Positions 49,679 to 59,232 of a DNA stretch of 64,000 nucleotides are shown here, in pieces. The translations under genes were made by a program, and so were the position numbers. Positions within the stretch are counted from its first letter, which is position 1. Each line of letters opens with the position of its first letter. The stretch is taken from assembly GCA_022574185.1 (NCBI GenBank), contig JACZSM010000005.1, forward strand, positions 22,341 through 86,340, read 5' to 3'. The DNA comes from Pseudomonadota bacterium. GTDB taxonomy: Bacteria > Pseudomonadota > Gammaproteobacteria > Steroidobacterales > Woeseiaceae. The notes under the pieces were generated by a model that was not told where the DNA came from, ran no database searches, and was given only the letters and a program-made list of their open reading frames with translations.

Positions 49679-51472
49679 TTACAACTGCTCGTCAACCCAT
49701 GCTGCTATTTTCGCTTCGAGCGTCGACAATGGCATCGGCCCGTCTTTGAGTATCTCGGCGTGAAAATCACGAACGTCGAACCGTTCGCCCAACCGTGCTT
49801 CGGCATCGGCGCGAATCTCGAGAATCTTGAGCTGGCCGATCTTGTAAGCCAACGCCTGTCCCGGAATCGCCATGAAACGCTCCGCCTCCGCAACCGCACG
49901 CGTTTTCGACACCGCCGAGTTCGCGAACATGTAGTCGAGCACTTGTTGCCGCGTCCATCCTCTAGCGTGGATGCCGGTATCGACAACCAAGCGAATGGAT
50001 CGCCACAACTCTGCGTTCAGTGCGCCGAACAGGTCCATAGGGTCTTCGTAAACGCCAAGCTCTCTTCCCAGGTACTCGGAATATAGCCCCCAGCCCTCAA
50101 CGTAGGCCGTAAAACCGCCGAAGCGGCGGAAATCTGGTAACTCCTTGGATTCCTGCGCCAACGATATCTGGAAATGGTGACCCGGAATTGCCTCGTGCAG
50201 GAACAAGGATTTCATGTCCCATTTGGGCCGAATGCCGACGTTGTAGGCATTCGCAAAAAAGATGCCCGGCCGGGAGCCGTCCGGCGTACCGCTTTGATAC
50301 GAACCTTTGGAGGACGTTTGCTCCCTGAACGGCTCGACCCGGCGTACTTCAAGCGGAGTTTGCGGAAATAGATTGAAAAGGCTCGGTACGCGGCTTTCAA
50401 TGTCCGCGGACATGTCACGGTAGGCCTGAATCAGTTGTTCGGGTTCGTCGAAAAAGAACTGTGGATCCGAATAAACGAATTTGAAGAATTCGCTCAGTTC
50501 GCCTACGAAACCGATTGCGCCCATCACGCCGCGCATCTCATCGTGAATGCGTTCAACCTCACTTATCCCGATCTGGTGAATTTCATCGGGTGTCAAATCG
50601 GTGGTCGTTATTCGGCGTACGTTATATGCGTACCATTCTTCACCGCCCGGCAAATCGAGCATGCCGATCGACTCGCGAGCGGCGCTCAAGTAATCGTCGC
50701 CGATAAAATTATGCAGCCGTTCAAATGTCGGTAGAACCTTGTTTTCGATCGCGTTGATGTAGTCCTTCGTCAATCGCTCCCGGTCAGCGTCGCTGAATTC
50801 TTCGGGCATGTTTGTGATGGGCGAATAGAACCCGCTCTGTTCAGCGCTGCCGACAAGCTGTGATTGGAGTTGCGGGACGAATTTGAGCATCAGCACCCTG
50901 GGTTGCGTGATGCCTTGTTGCATTCCCTCTTGCATATTTTCGATCGCCTGATCGATGTAGACCACAAAGCCATCGATGCGGTCCAGAAAATCATCATAGT
51001 CTTTGACTGTATCGAACGGATGCAGGCTACCGCCACTGCCCAGGCGTACAAACGAGCTGGTCGCCGAACGGAACTGATTCATTGGCGCCAGGTGCGTCGG
51101 GAAGCGCTCGCCCGCAAGCGATGTTTCACGATTGAGTTTGAACAGGTCATAGCTCAGCTGATTCTGCCGAGACAGCGCGTCTCGATCGATCCCGATAACC
51201 CGGGCGAGATGCTCGCTGTCGAGCTCGTGCACAGCAGCGCGATGTTCTGCACCTATCGAGTTGACGTAGCGATCGTTGTAGCGGTTATCGCCTATGTCGG
51301 TCGCAAACAGTGGGTACAGTTCAAGCGTCCGTTCGAAATGCTCGTCGAGCAGTGCGGCGAACGCCACCGACGCATCGATCGAATCTGCTGCACCCTCGCC
51401 AGTAAATCGTCTGCTATCGCAAGACGCGAGCAGCAGCAAGACAATTAGCGATACTGCTGAAAGTGATTTCAT
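49679..51472 (-). CDS. DUF885-family lipoprotein, putative metallopeptidase
   Basis: 597 aa from the ATG at 51472, which opens a lipoprotein signal (MKSLSAVSLIVLLLLASC, lipobox LLASC); the longer frame has an implausible N-terminus. The family signature FLHEAIPGHHFQISLA carries a zinc-binding HExxxxHH-like motif, and GWGLYSEYLGRE follows. DUF885 proteins are thought to be M32/carboxypeptidase-like peptidases; substrate unknown. Likely in the periplasm or outer membrane. Confidence 0.88.
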   Translation of the reverse strand: MKSLSAVSLIVLLLLASCDSRRFTGEGAADSIDASVAFAALLDEHFERTLELYPLFATDIGDNRYNDRYVNSIGAEHRAAVHELDSEHLARVIGIDRDALSRQNQLSYDLFKLNRETSLAGERFPTHLAPMNQFRSATSSFVRLGSGGSLHPFDTVKDYDDFLDRIDGFVVYIDQAIENMQEGMQQGITQPRVLMLKFVPQLQSQLVGSAEQSGFYSPITNMPEEFSDADRERLTKDYINAIENKVLPTFERLHNFIGDDYLSAARESIGMLDLPGGEEWYAYNVRRITTTDLTPDEIHQIGISEVERIHDEMRGVMGAIGFVGELSEFFKFVYSDPQFFFDEPEQLIQAYRDMSADIESRVPSLFNLFPQTPLEVRRVEPFREQTSSKGSYQSGTPDGSRPGIFFANAYNVGIRPKWDMKSLFLHEAIPGHHFQISLAQESKELPDFRRFGGFTAYVEGWGLYSEYLGRELGVYEDPMDLFGALNAELWRSIRLVVDTGIHARGWTRQQVLDYMFANSAVSKTRAVAEAERFMAIPGQALAYKIGQLKILEIRADAEARLGERFDVRDFHAEILKDGPMPLSTLEAKIAAWVDEQL

Positions 51473-51646
51473 TGAGGCCCCCATTTGCTCTGAAAACAAG
51501 GCTGCCGCACGGCAGTCCACTGCGCATTAATTTGGCTACAGCTTACTTAAATGCGTCAAGTTAATTCGCGAATGTCAGCTCGAACGAAAAAATGCAATTA
51601 AGTAAACTGTCGGCAATGGTGGGATTTATTCCTTGAATGACGAGGG

Positions 51647-53200
51647 CTATGCGCAATCCTGAAAGACCGGGGCAAACGCAGTGCTCGCCACCCGACAGCC
51701 TCCAACCCTCTGGTGCAAGGTGAACGATACCGGTTCCTTGCAACCGACAGGGTGAAACACGATCAATGTCGTAACGCCGTGCTCATGGCCGTCATTTCGT
51801 CTGAACATGCCAGCATCACACTGAACATCGTAACGATCATTCTCTAACGCTCCCATATCAGCCAGAAACGACAGGTACGCAGTAACCTGACTGCAGATTC
51901 TCGCTGCGAGATGCGCATCGTCAGGCTCGAACACCGCCCATCGCGTCGCCTGATCAATCGCATTAAGAATCTGCAAACACAATCGTCGCACAGGCAGACT
52001 TACAAATTCCCTGTGCGATTCGCTGCCCCGCCCCATAGTCACAGAACCAAGGACGTGTACAGAACCGGACGAACCCTTGCTGATGATATTGAAACCCTTA
52101 CGGGCAAGTATCTCTGCACTCTCCTGGTCAACATCAACCGCCGGCACCAGATTGCGGCTGACGGCCATGCCCTGGACATGCAGGTCGTGCCACGCACCAG
52201 GTCCACGATCCAGTTTGCACAGCAGCCCCGCCATTACGCCGCCAACTACCTGGGCCGGAACATCTACGTCATGACGATGTCGCATGCGCGGAAAATATCC
52301 GATCATATTCGGGCTCGCGTATCCGAGGTCCCTGATCCCCCTGATTGCATCTGCTGGAGTAAGCCAATCAGCGGCAGGATCCACGATCAGCATCGCCCCT
52401 CTTTGCTGGCAGTACCGTTCCGCGGCGAGTATGGACATCGGACCCAGATCGCGCCCCTTGCCGAGTGGCGGAAGATAGAGAAGGTCGAACTGATCGATGT
52501 GTTGTAGCGCGAACAAGCCCGTATTGGTCTTGCGCGACCCGATCAAGTCGTAGTCGGTCAACTCCTGGCCGTCAGTGCCATCTTGTACGTGACCCACATA
52601 CGGCGATTCGAAATGCACATGCAGACCAATCGTCGCTTCCGGGCGATGCGTCGGCAATGGATTTTCTACGCGCGCAATCGACGAGGTCAGCATCAGGTCA
52701 GCAATGAAATTGTAGGAACCATCGCGATAGTCAGCGTATTGAAATATTTCCTGATCAATCACGATCCCCGAGACGGGATCAATGCGCTGCAGGGTCAGGT
52801 TAAACAACTCATCATTGTCGGGCTCGACGCCATCGAAATCGACCGCAGCCCGGATACATTCTGTCGAGCCCGGCTCAACTGCCCGAAGTACCAGCGCAGA
52901 ACCGCTCGCCGGCAGGCAAATCATCGCCCCCCGTGCATTGTTCGCAACTCGAACGACATAAAGATTCCTGCCGCCGTGCTCAAAGAATTGTTGTACTGCG
53001 GGCCCGAGGCTCGAACGCGACCAGGTATCGCCGAAGCGACGACGGAACTCGCCGAAGCCATGCACCAGCACCGGTTCATTCAGGGGGCCGCGCAGTGAGC
53101 GTCCGACGAACGCGGCCGCAGTCTCACGAGACACATCGATCGGTTGATCCATCGGTGCCATTTCTGTGACCGTGATGCCACGATCAGCTACATCTGACAA
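51647..53200 (-). CDS. Contractile phage-tail-sheath-like protein, orphan
   Basis: 517 aa. N-terminal GITVTEMAPMDQPIDVS and VHGFGEFRRRFGDTW, then AVQQFFEHGGRNLYVVRVAN, are typical of tail sheath proteins. The C-terminal domain RWAVFEPDDAHLAARICSQV ... FLADMGALENDRYDVQCDAG followed by a FTLHQR strand also fits. Sheath proteins polymerise around an inner tube and contract to drive injection in phages, R-type pyocins and extracellular injection systems. Here no tube, baseplate, spike, ATPase or other tail gene is within at least 10 kb on either side. Neighbours are a DUF885 peptidase and a PLP enzyme. Full length with no frameshift, so probably maintained. Confidence 0.85.
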   Translation of the reverse strand: MSDVADRGITVTEMAPMDQPIDVSRETAAAFVGRSLRGPLNEPVLVHGFGEFRRRFGDTWSRSSLGPAVQQFFEHGGRNLYVVRVANNARGAMICLPASGSALVLRAVEPGSTECIRAAVDFDGVEPDNDELFNLTLQRIDPVSGIVIDQEIFQYADYRDGSYNFIADLMLTSSIARVENPLPTHRPEATIGLHVHFESPYVGHVQDGTDGQELTDYDLIGSRKTNTGLFALQHIDQFDLLYLPPLGKGRDLGPMSILAAERYCQQRGAMLIVDPAADWLTPADAIRGIRDLGYASPNMIGYFPRMRHRHDVDVPAQVVGGVMAGLLCKLDRGPGAWHDLHVQGMAVSRNLVPAVDVDQESAEILARKGFNIISKGSSGSVHVLGSVTMGRGSESHREFVSLPVRRLCLQILNAIDQATRWAVFEPDDAHLAARICSQVTAYLSFLADMGALENDRYDVQCDAGMFRRNDGHEHGVTTLIVFHPVGCKEPVSFTLHQRVGGCRVASTAFAPVFQDCA

Positions 53201-53311
53201 GTTAATCTCCGTAACAGTCAGACAATCGTGTGTATATTCTAATCAGTGGTCGCGCCATATGCCATTGGATTCGCTAGTATTCCAACAAAGTAATATTGAC
53301 GGAGCACGGGT

Positions 53312-54379
53312 ATGCAATCGATGACTGATCATCTCGGCATCGCATTTCCGGAATTGGCGCAGCGTTTGCCCAAGACCCAGCTGGCCGATTTACCCACTCC
53401 GGTTAAGGAAATCTCCTTTTCGATCGGCTCGAAGCGCACCGTAGTCGCAGTCAAATACGACAACCTCACGAGCGAGCTGTATGGGGGCAACAAAGTCCGC
53501 AAGCTCGAATACCTCCTATACCGCGCACGTGACCGGCATGCAAAGCGAGTGGCAACATTTGGTACGGTTGCCTCGAATCACGCATTGGCGACATCGCTGT
53601 ACGCGTCAGCTCTGGATTTCGAGTGCACCTGCTTCTTGTCGCACCAAATCAAGACATCAAGTGCATCGCGCGCGCTAAATATGCATTTGCGAAACAACAC
53701 GGAAATCGTACGCTATGGCGGCGACCGGCCGCAGCGCGTCGAAATAATGCGCCGACATCTTAAGGGCCGACAGACCTGGGTCATACCGATGGGTGGATCA
53801 AGTTGGCTCGGTGTTGTCAGCTTTGTTAATGCGGCCCTGGAGCTTGCCGATCAAGTGGCTGACGGCACCATTACCGCACCCGATCGCATTTATATTGCGA
53901 CCGGCACGATGGCTTCCGCGGCGGGCCTTGCGCTCGGCTTCGCACTTGCCGGGCTGGACACGGACGTGCACGCGATCCGTGTGGCGCATGAATTCATTTC
54001 CAACCCACGCGCGATGCGACGACTCATGTCCAAGACCGCAACACTGATGAATCGCTTGGATGCATCGATTCCGGCAGACCTCGCGGACAGAGCGAGACTT
54101 TGTTTCCGTGACGAGTTTTTCGGTGACGGATACGCTCGGTCGGACAGCGCGACCGATCGAGCTATCGGCATCGCCCGGGACCAGTTGGACTTGTCACTCG
54201 ATACAACTTACACAGGCAAAGCGATGGCGGCATTGCTGCACGATGTACAACAGAAAGAGATTGCGCAAAAATCGATACTGTATTGGAACACTTACAATTC
54301 GCAGCCTTTACCCGTTACGACCGATCGGCCCAACGATTTATCAAGGCTGCCCGAAGAATTCCTGCGTTACTTTGACTGA
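53312..54379 (+). CDS. PLP-dependent ACC deaminase / D-cysteine desulfhydrase family enzyme
   Basis: 355 aa; a second ATG four codons in is an alternative start. Fold type II PLP enzyme: YGGNKVRKLEYLLYRA contains the PLP-binding Lys and is highly typical. ATFGTVASNHALATSLYASA, PMGGSSWLGVVSFVNAALEL and the glycine-rich ATGTMASAAGLALGF phosphate-binding loop follow. Members degrade 1-aminocyclopropane-1-carboxylate, D-cysteine or sulfonated D-amino acids; the substrate is not fixed by sequence alone. Convergent with a small ORF and the L,D-transpeptidase. Confidence 0.88.
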   Translation: MQSMTDHLGIAFPELAQRLPKTQLADLPTPVKEISFSIGSKRTVVAVKYDNLTSELYGGNKVRKLEYLLYRARDRHAKRVATFGTVASNHALATSLYASALDFECTCFLSHQIKTSSASRALNMHLRNNTEIVRYGGDRPQRVEIMRRHLKGRQTWVIPMGGSSWLGVVSFVNAALELADQVADGTITAPDRIYIATGTMASAAGLALGFALAGLDTDVHAIRVAHEFISNPRAMRRLMSKTATLMNRLDASIPADLADRARLCFRDEFFGDGYARSDSATDRAIGIARDQLDLSLDTTYTGKAMAALLHDVQQKEIAQKSILYWNTYNSQPLPVTTDRPNDLSRLPEEFLRYFD

Positions 54380-54504
54380 TTTGCCGAATCTTGCGACTCG
54401 TTGTCGTCCTCGCCCGCCCTGTGCCGATTCTCAGCCTCGGCCTCCCTGGCCTCGCGCCGCTTACGAGTGATTTCCTCGAGCATCAGGTCGAGCCACTCGC
54501 TCAC
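54367..54504 (-). CDS. Small charged protein translationally coupled to the L,D-transpeptidase gene
   Basis: 45 aa, too short for most gene finders. The GTG start overlaps the L,D-transpeptidase stop (GTGA) and the stop TAA is at 54367-54369. Sequence begins VSEWLDLMLEEITRKRREAR and is rich in Glu, Arg and Asp thereafter: one charged helix, no signal. The last 13 bp overlap the end of the convergent PLP gene. Function unknown; the tight coupling is the main evidence that it is real. Confidence 0.45.
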   Translation of the reverse strand: MSEWLDLMLEEITRKRREAREAEAENRHRAGEDDNESQDSANQSK

Positions 54505-55646
54505 AGGACCTTCGCCTCCTGTACCGCTGCCGCGATCATTTCTCGGACTTCGCTCAACGTTGGCGCATTGGGATTGGTTTCCACGGTATTACGAACGAGC
54601 CGGGCACGCGACAAAACCTCGTCAGTCGCCTGCCCGGAAATCCGCGCCGGAACGCCGTTTGAAACTATCGCTATCGCACGAACATAATCTTGCACTCGCC
54701 GGTCAAAAATCGCGGCGGACGACTCGTTGTAGCTTGCAAACAAAGTTTCAAGCCGCTCGCGAGGGCTAATCGAATCATCCTCGAGTGGCTGGTGACTTTC
54801 GAAATAGATTTCGCCATCGAGCTCACCGAGCAGAAAAGGCTCATTGATTATCGCGACTGTGTCACCAATGTCGACTAACTCATAAAGAATCTCGATGTCT
54901 TCAGGATACAGGCGTACACAGCCATGACTGACGCGCATGCCGACACCGTAAGGCTGGTTAGTGCCGTGAATCAGGTAACCGGGCATCGCCAATTTCAACA
55001 CATGCAATCCGAGTGGATTGTCCGGACCTGGCGGAATGACTGATGGCAGCGGATCGCCCATTTCGGCGTGTTCCCGACGTACCGATGCCGGTACATACCA
55101 ATGTGGATTCCTCGCCTTTGCAGTAACTGTCGTCGTACCAAGCGGCGTCTCCCAACCCACCCGACCGATGCCGACGGGGTAGGTTTTGACAACCTGTGCC
55201 TGGCCTTCGGTTACGGGCGGAAAATAGAATATCCGCTTCGATGCGATATTGAGCACAATGCCTTTGCGCGGCACGTTCGGCAGTACATACTGCGTTGGCA
55301 GGAGCACGGGCGTATGTTCTCCGGGCAACCATGGATCGACATTGGGATTTGCAGCAACCAGCTCGTCGTAACCAAGACCATAGGTGCGCGCCAGGTCCGA
55401 TAGCGTGTCCTCATCCCTCGTGAAGACAATTTGTGGCACACCGATTACTGATTGATCGGCAGAATCGAGCACGAAGTGATTGGCGAGAATCGGTTCCTCG
55501 ACGGGACGTTCGTCCAGCGGCACTACCGGTGTCAGGCGGTAGCCGCGCCGGACATTCAAATAGTCTTCAAATGTCACGCAACCGCCGAGGATACTTAGCG
55601 ACAGCAATGCTGCGACAGGGGTGCTAATGAATTGCCTGAAAATCAA
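54501..55646 (-). CDS. L,D-transpeptidase, YkuD family, lipoprotein with LysM-like segment
   Basis: About 381 aa if the TTG at 55646 is used, since it directly opens a lipoprotein signal (IFRQFISTPVAALLSLSILG then GC); a GTG at 55670 is the alternative, and the longer frame overlaps the M48 gene. LysM-like segment (FTRDEDTLSDLARTYGLGYD), then the YkuD catalytic domain with HGTNQPYGVG and SHGCVRLYPEDIEIL (catalytic His and Cys). Crosslinks peptidoglycan 3-3 or attaches lipoproteins in the periplasm. Confidence 0.9.
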   Translation of the reverse strand: MIFRQFISTPVAALLSLSILGGCVTFEDYLNVRRGYRLTPVVPLDERPVEEPILANHFVLDSADQSVIGVPQIVFTRDEDTLSDLARTYGLGYDELVAANPNVDPWLPGEHTPVLLPTQYVLPNVPRKGIVLNIASKRIFYFPPVTEGQAQVVKTYPVGIGRVGWETPLGTTTVTAKARNPHWYVPASVRREHAEMGDPLPSVIPPGPDNPLGLHVLKLAMPGYLIHGTNQPYGVGMRVSHGCVRLYPEDIEILYELVDIGDTVAIINEPFLLGELDGEIYFESHQPLEDDSISPRERLETLFASYNESSAAIFDRRVQDYVRAIAIVSNGVPARISGQATDEVLSRARLVRNTVETNPNAPTLSEVREMIAAAVQEAKVL

Positions 55647-55704
55647 GATACGCGCCTGGACATTGACCACGCTATCTTCGCAGAAAAGTACAAACTTTTC
55701 GCCG

Positions 55705-56520
55705 TCAAGGCTCTTGGCAGTTCGGATCCCGGCCTTCTTCCAATGCCTGGTTATACATCGGCAGCGTTTTGCTCCATAGCGACACCAGCGCATCGATACG
55801 CTTTGCGCCAGATGGGTGCGTCGACAGGAACTCAGCCGGCGCCTGCTTGCCGTGGGCCAGCATATTTTGCCAAAGTGGCACGCTTTGTCGCGGATCGAAG
55901 CCCGCACGCGCCATGTACTCGAGACCGATGGCATCGGCCTCACTCTCCTGGTTGCGCGAGAACGGTCTTAAGAGCCCAAACTCCGCACCCTGATTGAGCG
56001 CCTCATATGCCGTGTACGTCGCGCCCTGATTGCCAGCACCGAGCAAGACTGCGGCGACCTGAATACCGATGCTGGTCGTCTTCGATCGTGATGCTCTCTC
56101 ATTGGAGTGATTGGCGGTTACATGCGCAATCTCGTGGCCGATTACCGCAGCCAGCTGATGTTGGTTTTGCGCCGCCTTGAGAATGCCGCGCATGACACCG
56201 ATCTTGCCTCCCGGCATTGCGAAAGCGTTGACCGAATCCTCGTCGAAGATTGCCATTTCCCAGGCCAGGTCCCGGTACGGCGGTTCAAGTATCTGCACGA
56301 CAGCATTCGCAACGCAGGCAATATAGTCGATCGTGTCACGATCCGTAATCAGCGGCATCGACGCCTTCATTTCCGCAAATTGTCGTGCAGCCTGGGCCGC
56401 CAACTCTTCTTCTGAAATCCAGCTTGGCTCCGAGAACTGTTGTGACTGCGTCGCGCAGCCACTCATTATCAGAGCGACGGCAATGACCGGCAACAGGTAA
56501 CTGATACGCTGCGTTGTCAT
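55705..56520 (-). CDS. M48-family metalloprotease lipoprotein
   Basis: 271 aa. Lipoprotein signal (ALIMSGCAT). Zinc-binding HEIAH in AAVIGHEIAHVTANHSNE, third ligand region ESEADAIGLEYMARAGFDP. Resembles LoiP/YcaL/BepA-like periplasmic proteases that clear misfolded outer-membrane proteins. Ends about 60 bp before the L,D-transpeptidase start in the same orientation, so co-transcription is likely. Confidence 0.92.
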   Translation of the reverse strand: MTTQRISYLLPVIAVALIMSGCATQSQQFSEPSWISEEELAAQAARQFAEMKASMPLITDRDTIDYIACVANAVVQILEPPYRDLAWEMAIFDEDSVNAFAMPGGKIGVMRGILKAAQNQHQLAAVIGHEIAHVTANHSNERASRSKTTSIGIQVAAVLLGAGNQGATYTAYEALNQGAEFGLLRPFSRNQESEADAIGLEYMARAGFDPRQSVPLWQNMLAHGKQAPAEFLSTHPSGAKRIDALVSLWSKTLPMYNQALEEGRDPNCQEP

Positions 56521-56607
56521 GAAAACTCCTTGTACCGCATGGCTACTGCATTACGGAATGAGCGATTATACAAATTGGACCCGCCCGGCAGGTAGCGGTT
56601 CCGTCAC

Positions 56608-57627
56608 TTAACGGGGCAATCGGGACTCGAAACGCCGCCGCCAGCCCGCAGCATCGACCTTTTCGAGCATGCTGTCGAAAGTGGCCATGAGTCGTTTCTG
56701 CAGCGGCTGCTTGATATTGTAGGTCAGCTGGTAAAGCTCCCGGTCGACCGCAAGCTCGGTCAATAATTCGTCACTCGTCTTGATCTCATCGGCCAAGCCC
56801 AGTTCCAGCGCCTGCGTTCCGTACCAATGCTCACCCGTCGCAACTTTGTCGAGGTCAAGATCCGGACGGTACTTACTGACGGCCGCCTTAAACAATGTGT
56901 GAACGTCTTCAAGCTCCTCTTTGAGCTTGGCTCGATCCTCGTCCGTGTTTTCGCCGAACATCGTCACCGTCCGTTTGTACTTGCCAGCCGTGATTTGCTC
57001 AAAATCAATACCATGACTGTCGAGTAAACGACTGAAGTTCGGAATCTGTGCCAGCACGCCTATCGAGCCTAAAATCGCGAACGGTGCCGCGTAGATCTTT
57101 GAAGCGACACAGGCCATCAGGTAACCACCGCTCGCTGCAACTTTGTCTACGCACACTGTCAGCGAAATATCCCGATCGCGGATGCGCGCAAGTTGTGAAG
57201 CCGCTAGCCCGTGCTCATGTACGACACCGCCGTGATTCTCGAGTCGCAAGATGACTTCATCCTCGGGTGCCGCCACATCGAGTATCGCACTGACTTCTTC
57301 ACGCAACGACGGCACCGCACTCGCTTTCAGGTCGCCTTTGAAGTCTATGACAAAACTTCTCGGTCGCGATGACGCATTCTTGGCTGCAGCCTTCTCGCGT
57401 TTCTTTTCTGCCTTCGTCTCTTTCTTGCGCTCGCTCTTTTGCGTGACGGCGTCACGCAACGTATTCGCGAGTGCTCTGTATTTTTTGTTGATACTTTCTA
57501 CGTCGAGACCTTCGTGGCCAGCCTTGCGTCCAGCCGCCGCCACGACTCCGATGATAACGACGATCGCAACTACGATCGTAATGACCTTGAGAAGAAACAG
57601 GCCGTACTCAGCAAAAAAGTGGCTCAT
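56608..57627 (-). CDS. sohB: Inner-membrane protease SohB (S49)
   Basis: 339 aa from the ATG at 57627 (MSHFFAEYGLFLLKVITIVV), matching the SohB N-terminus with one transmembrane helix; the longer frame would overlap lipA. A charged, Lys/Glu-rich linker (KKETKAEKKREKAAAKN) precedes the S49 domain. Catalytic Ser lies in KVAASGGYLMACVASKIYAAP, the Lys in ITAGKYKRTVTMFGE. Signal-peptide-peptidase-like enzyme. Confidence 0.93.
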   Translation of the reverse strand: MSHFFAEYGLFLLKVITIVVAIVVIIGVVAAAGRKAGHEGLDVESINKKYRALANTLRDAVTQKSERKKETKAEKKREKAAAKNASSRPRSFVIDFKGDLKASAVPSLREEVSAILDVAAPEDEVILRLENHGGVVHEHGLAASQLARIRDRDISLTVCVDKVAASGGYLMACVASKIYAAPFAILGSIGVLAQIPNFSRLLDSHGIDFEQITAGKYKRTVTMFGENTDEDRAKLKEELEDVHTLFKAAVSKYRPDLDLDKVATGEHWYGTQALELGLADEIKTSDELLTELAVDRELYQLTYNIKQPLQKRLMATFDSMLEKVDAAGWRRRFESRLPR

Positions 57628-57664
57628 AGATAGTCCCGATCCGGGGCATGCCCCAATATTTGTG

Positions 57665-58669
57665 TCACACGGCGAGGCCGACGTTGTTTTTCTGCAGAAC
57701 CTGCTCGGCGCGATAGCTGGAGCGAACCATTGGGCCGGCAACCACTTCGACAAATCCCTTGTCGAGACCTTCTCGACGGTAGGCCTCGAATTCGTCGGGG
57801 CTCACGTAGCGCTCGACCACGAGGTGACTCGGCGTCGGCCGCAAGTATTGGCCCAGCGTCAAGATGTCTACGCCAGCCGCCCGTAAGTCATCCATTGTCT
57901 CAATAATCTCGTTGTCATGCTCGCCCAGGCCGAGCATCAGGCTCGTCTTCGTCAGGACTTGCGGACGAAATGACTTGGCGTGGCGCAGCACATCGATTGT
58001 CTGCTCGTAGCCGGCACGTGGATCGCGCACCGGATGTGTCAGGCGCCTCACAGTTTCGACATTTTGTGCGAAGACTGCGATGCCTGACTCGACGACGAGC
58101 TCGACATGCTCCATCACACCCTGGAAATCGGGCGTCAACGCCTCAACAGCTATGCCTGGATTTTGCCTTTTGATCTCTCTGACGCAGGCAGCGTAGTGCG
58201 ATGCGCCGCCGTCAGCCAAGTCATCTCGATCAACCGATGTGATAACGACATACTTGAGGCCCATGAGCTTGACCGCCCTTCCAGTATTGGCCGGTTCATC
58301 GAGGTCAAGCCAGCCCTTCGGATTGCCGGTATCCACGGCGCAGAACCGGCAGGCGCGCGTACACACCGATCCCAATACCATGATCGTCGCCGTGCCCGCG
58401 TTCCAGCACTCGCCGATATTGGGGCACATTGCCTCCTCGCATACCGTACTGAGCTTGTGATCTTTTACAATCTGACGCGTGCCCGAATAGCCCTTTCCCG
58501 AGGGCATTTTCGCGCGCAACCAGCGTGGCTTCTGTCCGTGATCGAGCGGCGCCGTGTTTTTGCGGCGTTTGACGCCGTTCTTGATGGCCGAAAATCCGGC
58601 TTCGGTCCGGTATTTGTGACCGCTCTGAACGATCGGTATGCCGTGGAATGGTTTGTTGCCAGTACTCAT
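57665..58669 (-). CDS. lipA: Lipoyl synthase
   Basis: 334 aa from the ATG at 58669. Radical SAM enzyme that inserts two sulfurs into octanoyl-ACP/E2. Auxiliary cluster motif [12 protein letters not shown], radical SAM motif [10 protein letters not shown], and the C-terminal RSSYRAEQ, whose Ser ligates the auxiliary cluster. No lipB is adjacent. The sohB start is 37 bp downstream on the same strand. Confidence 0.97.
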   Translation of the reverse strand: MSTGNKPFHGIPIVQSGHKYRTEAGFSAIKNGVKRRKNTAPLDHGQKPRWLRAKMPSGKGYSGTRQIVKDHKLSTVCEEAMCPNIGECWNAGTATIMVLGSVCTRACRFCAVDTGNPKGWLDLDEPANTGRAVKLMGLKYVVITSVDRDDLADGGASHYAACVREIKRQNPGIAVEALTPDFQGVMEHVELVVESGIAVFAQNVETVRRLTHPVRDPRAGYEQTIDVLRHAKSFRPQVLTKTSLMLGLGEHDNEIIETMDDLRAAGVDILTLGQYLRPTPSHLVVERYVSPDEFEAYRREGLDKGFVEVVAGPMVRSSYRAEQVLQKNNVGLAV

Positions 58670-58725
58670 AGGATGGGCGGAATGCCAGCGAAAGGGCACG
58701 CATTGTAGCTCAGATTCGGCAAAAA

Positions 58726-58749
58726 AAGATCCCGGCCGAAGCCGGGAGA
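58726..58749 (-). terminator. Rho-independent terminator upstream of lipA
   Basis: Hairpin CCCGGC-cgaa-GCCGGG; on the minus strand it is followed by a run of T residues (GATCTTTTTT). It lies between the small ORF at 58783-58980 and lipA, so it ends the transcript of that small gene. Confidence 0.75.
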
Positions 58750-58782
58750 GTCAGGGGGAATCGTTAGCGCGCCAGAAAAATG

Positions 58783-58980
58783 TCAATGTAGCCTTGACCA
58801 GCTCACGAGCCTTACAGAGCTTCGTCGCAGGTCGAAATTCCGGGCCAATACGGCCTCTATGTCACCCGCCTCCGATTGCCGATCCATCGGATGGCTGAGC
58901 TCGATGACGCCACTGAATTCATTGCCGCCGCGAAATTCTGTGTCGGTCAATATGAACTGAGTGTAATACTTTGCGGACAT
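58783..58980 (-). CDS. Small hypothetical protein
   Basis: 65 aa. MSAKYYTQFILTDTEFRGGN, then SGVIELSHPMDRQSEAGDIE and a basic end. No family recognised, no signal peptide or membrane segment. Support for it being real: it sits alone between a promoter-sized gap and a good terminator on the same strand. Could be a short conserved gene or chance. Confidence 0.45.
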   Translation of the reverse strand: MSAKYYTQFILTDTEFRGGNEFSGVIELSHPMDRQSEAGDIEAVLARNFDLRRSSVRLVSWSRLH

Positions 58981-59232
58981 GGTTAAAGACTACCCCCGAG
59001 CTCTCGTGGCGACTGTGAGCCATGCCACAAAAAAATGAATTCGCAGCATAAGCACTTGATTTGGTGATCTAATTCCGCTCGCGGGTCGCAGAAAAACCAA
59101 TTTTTGGGTTAAAATGCACGCGTTTCAGGGACGCGGCGCACAGTTTTGGCGCTGCACGATATGTAATATCGCGGGGTTGCTGCCAGTTGCTGTGGCAACT
59201 CCTTGTAAATAATTGATGCAGGAATCGATCAA

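Noticed and set aside
51647..53200. Prophage or pyocin cluster suggested by the sheath gene
   Set aside because: No other phage structural, lysis or integrase gene nearby; flanking genes are ordinary metabolic and envelope genes.
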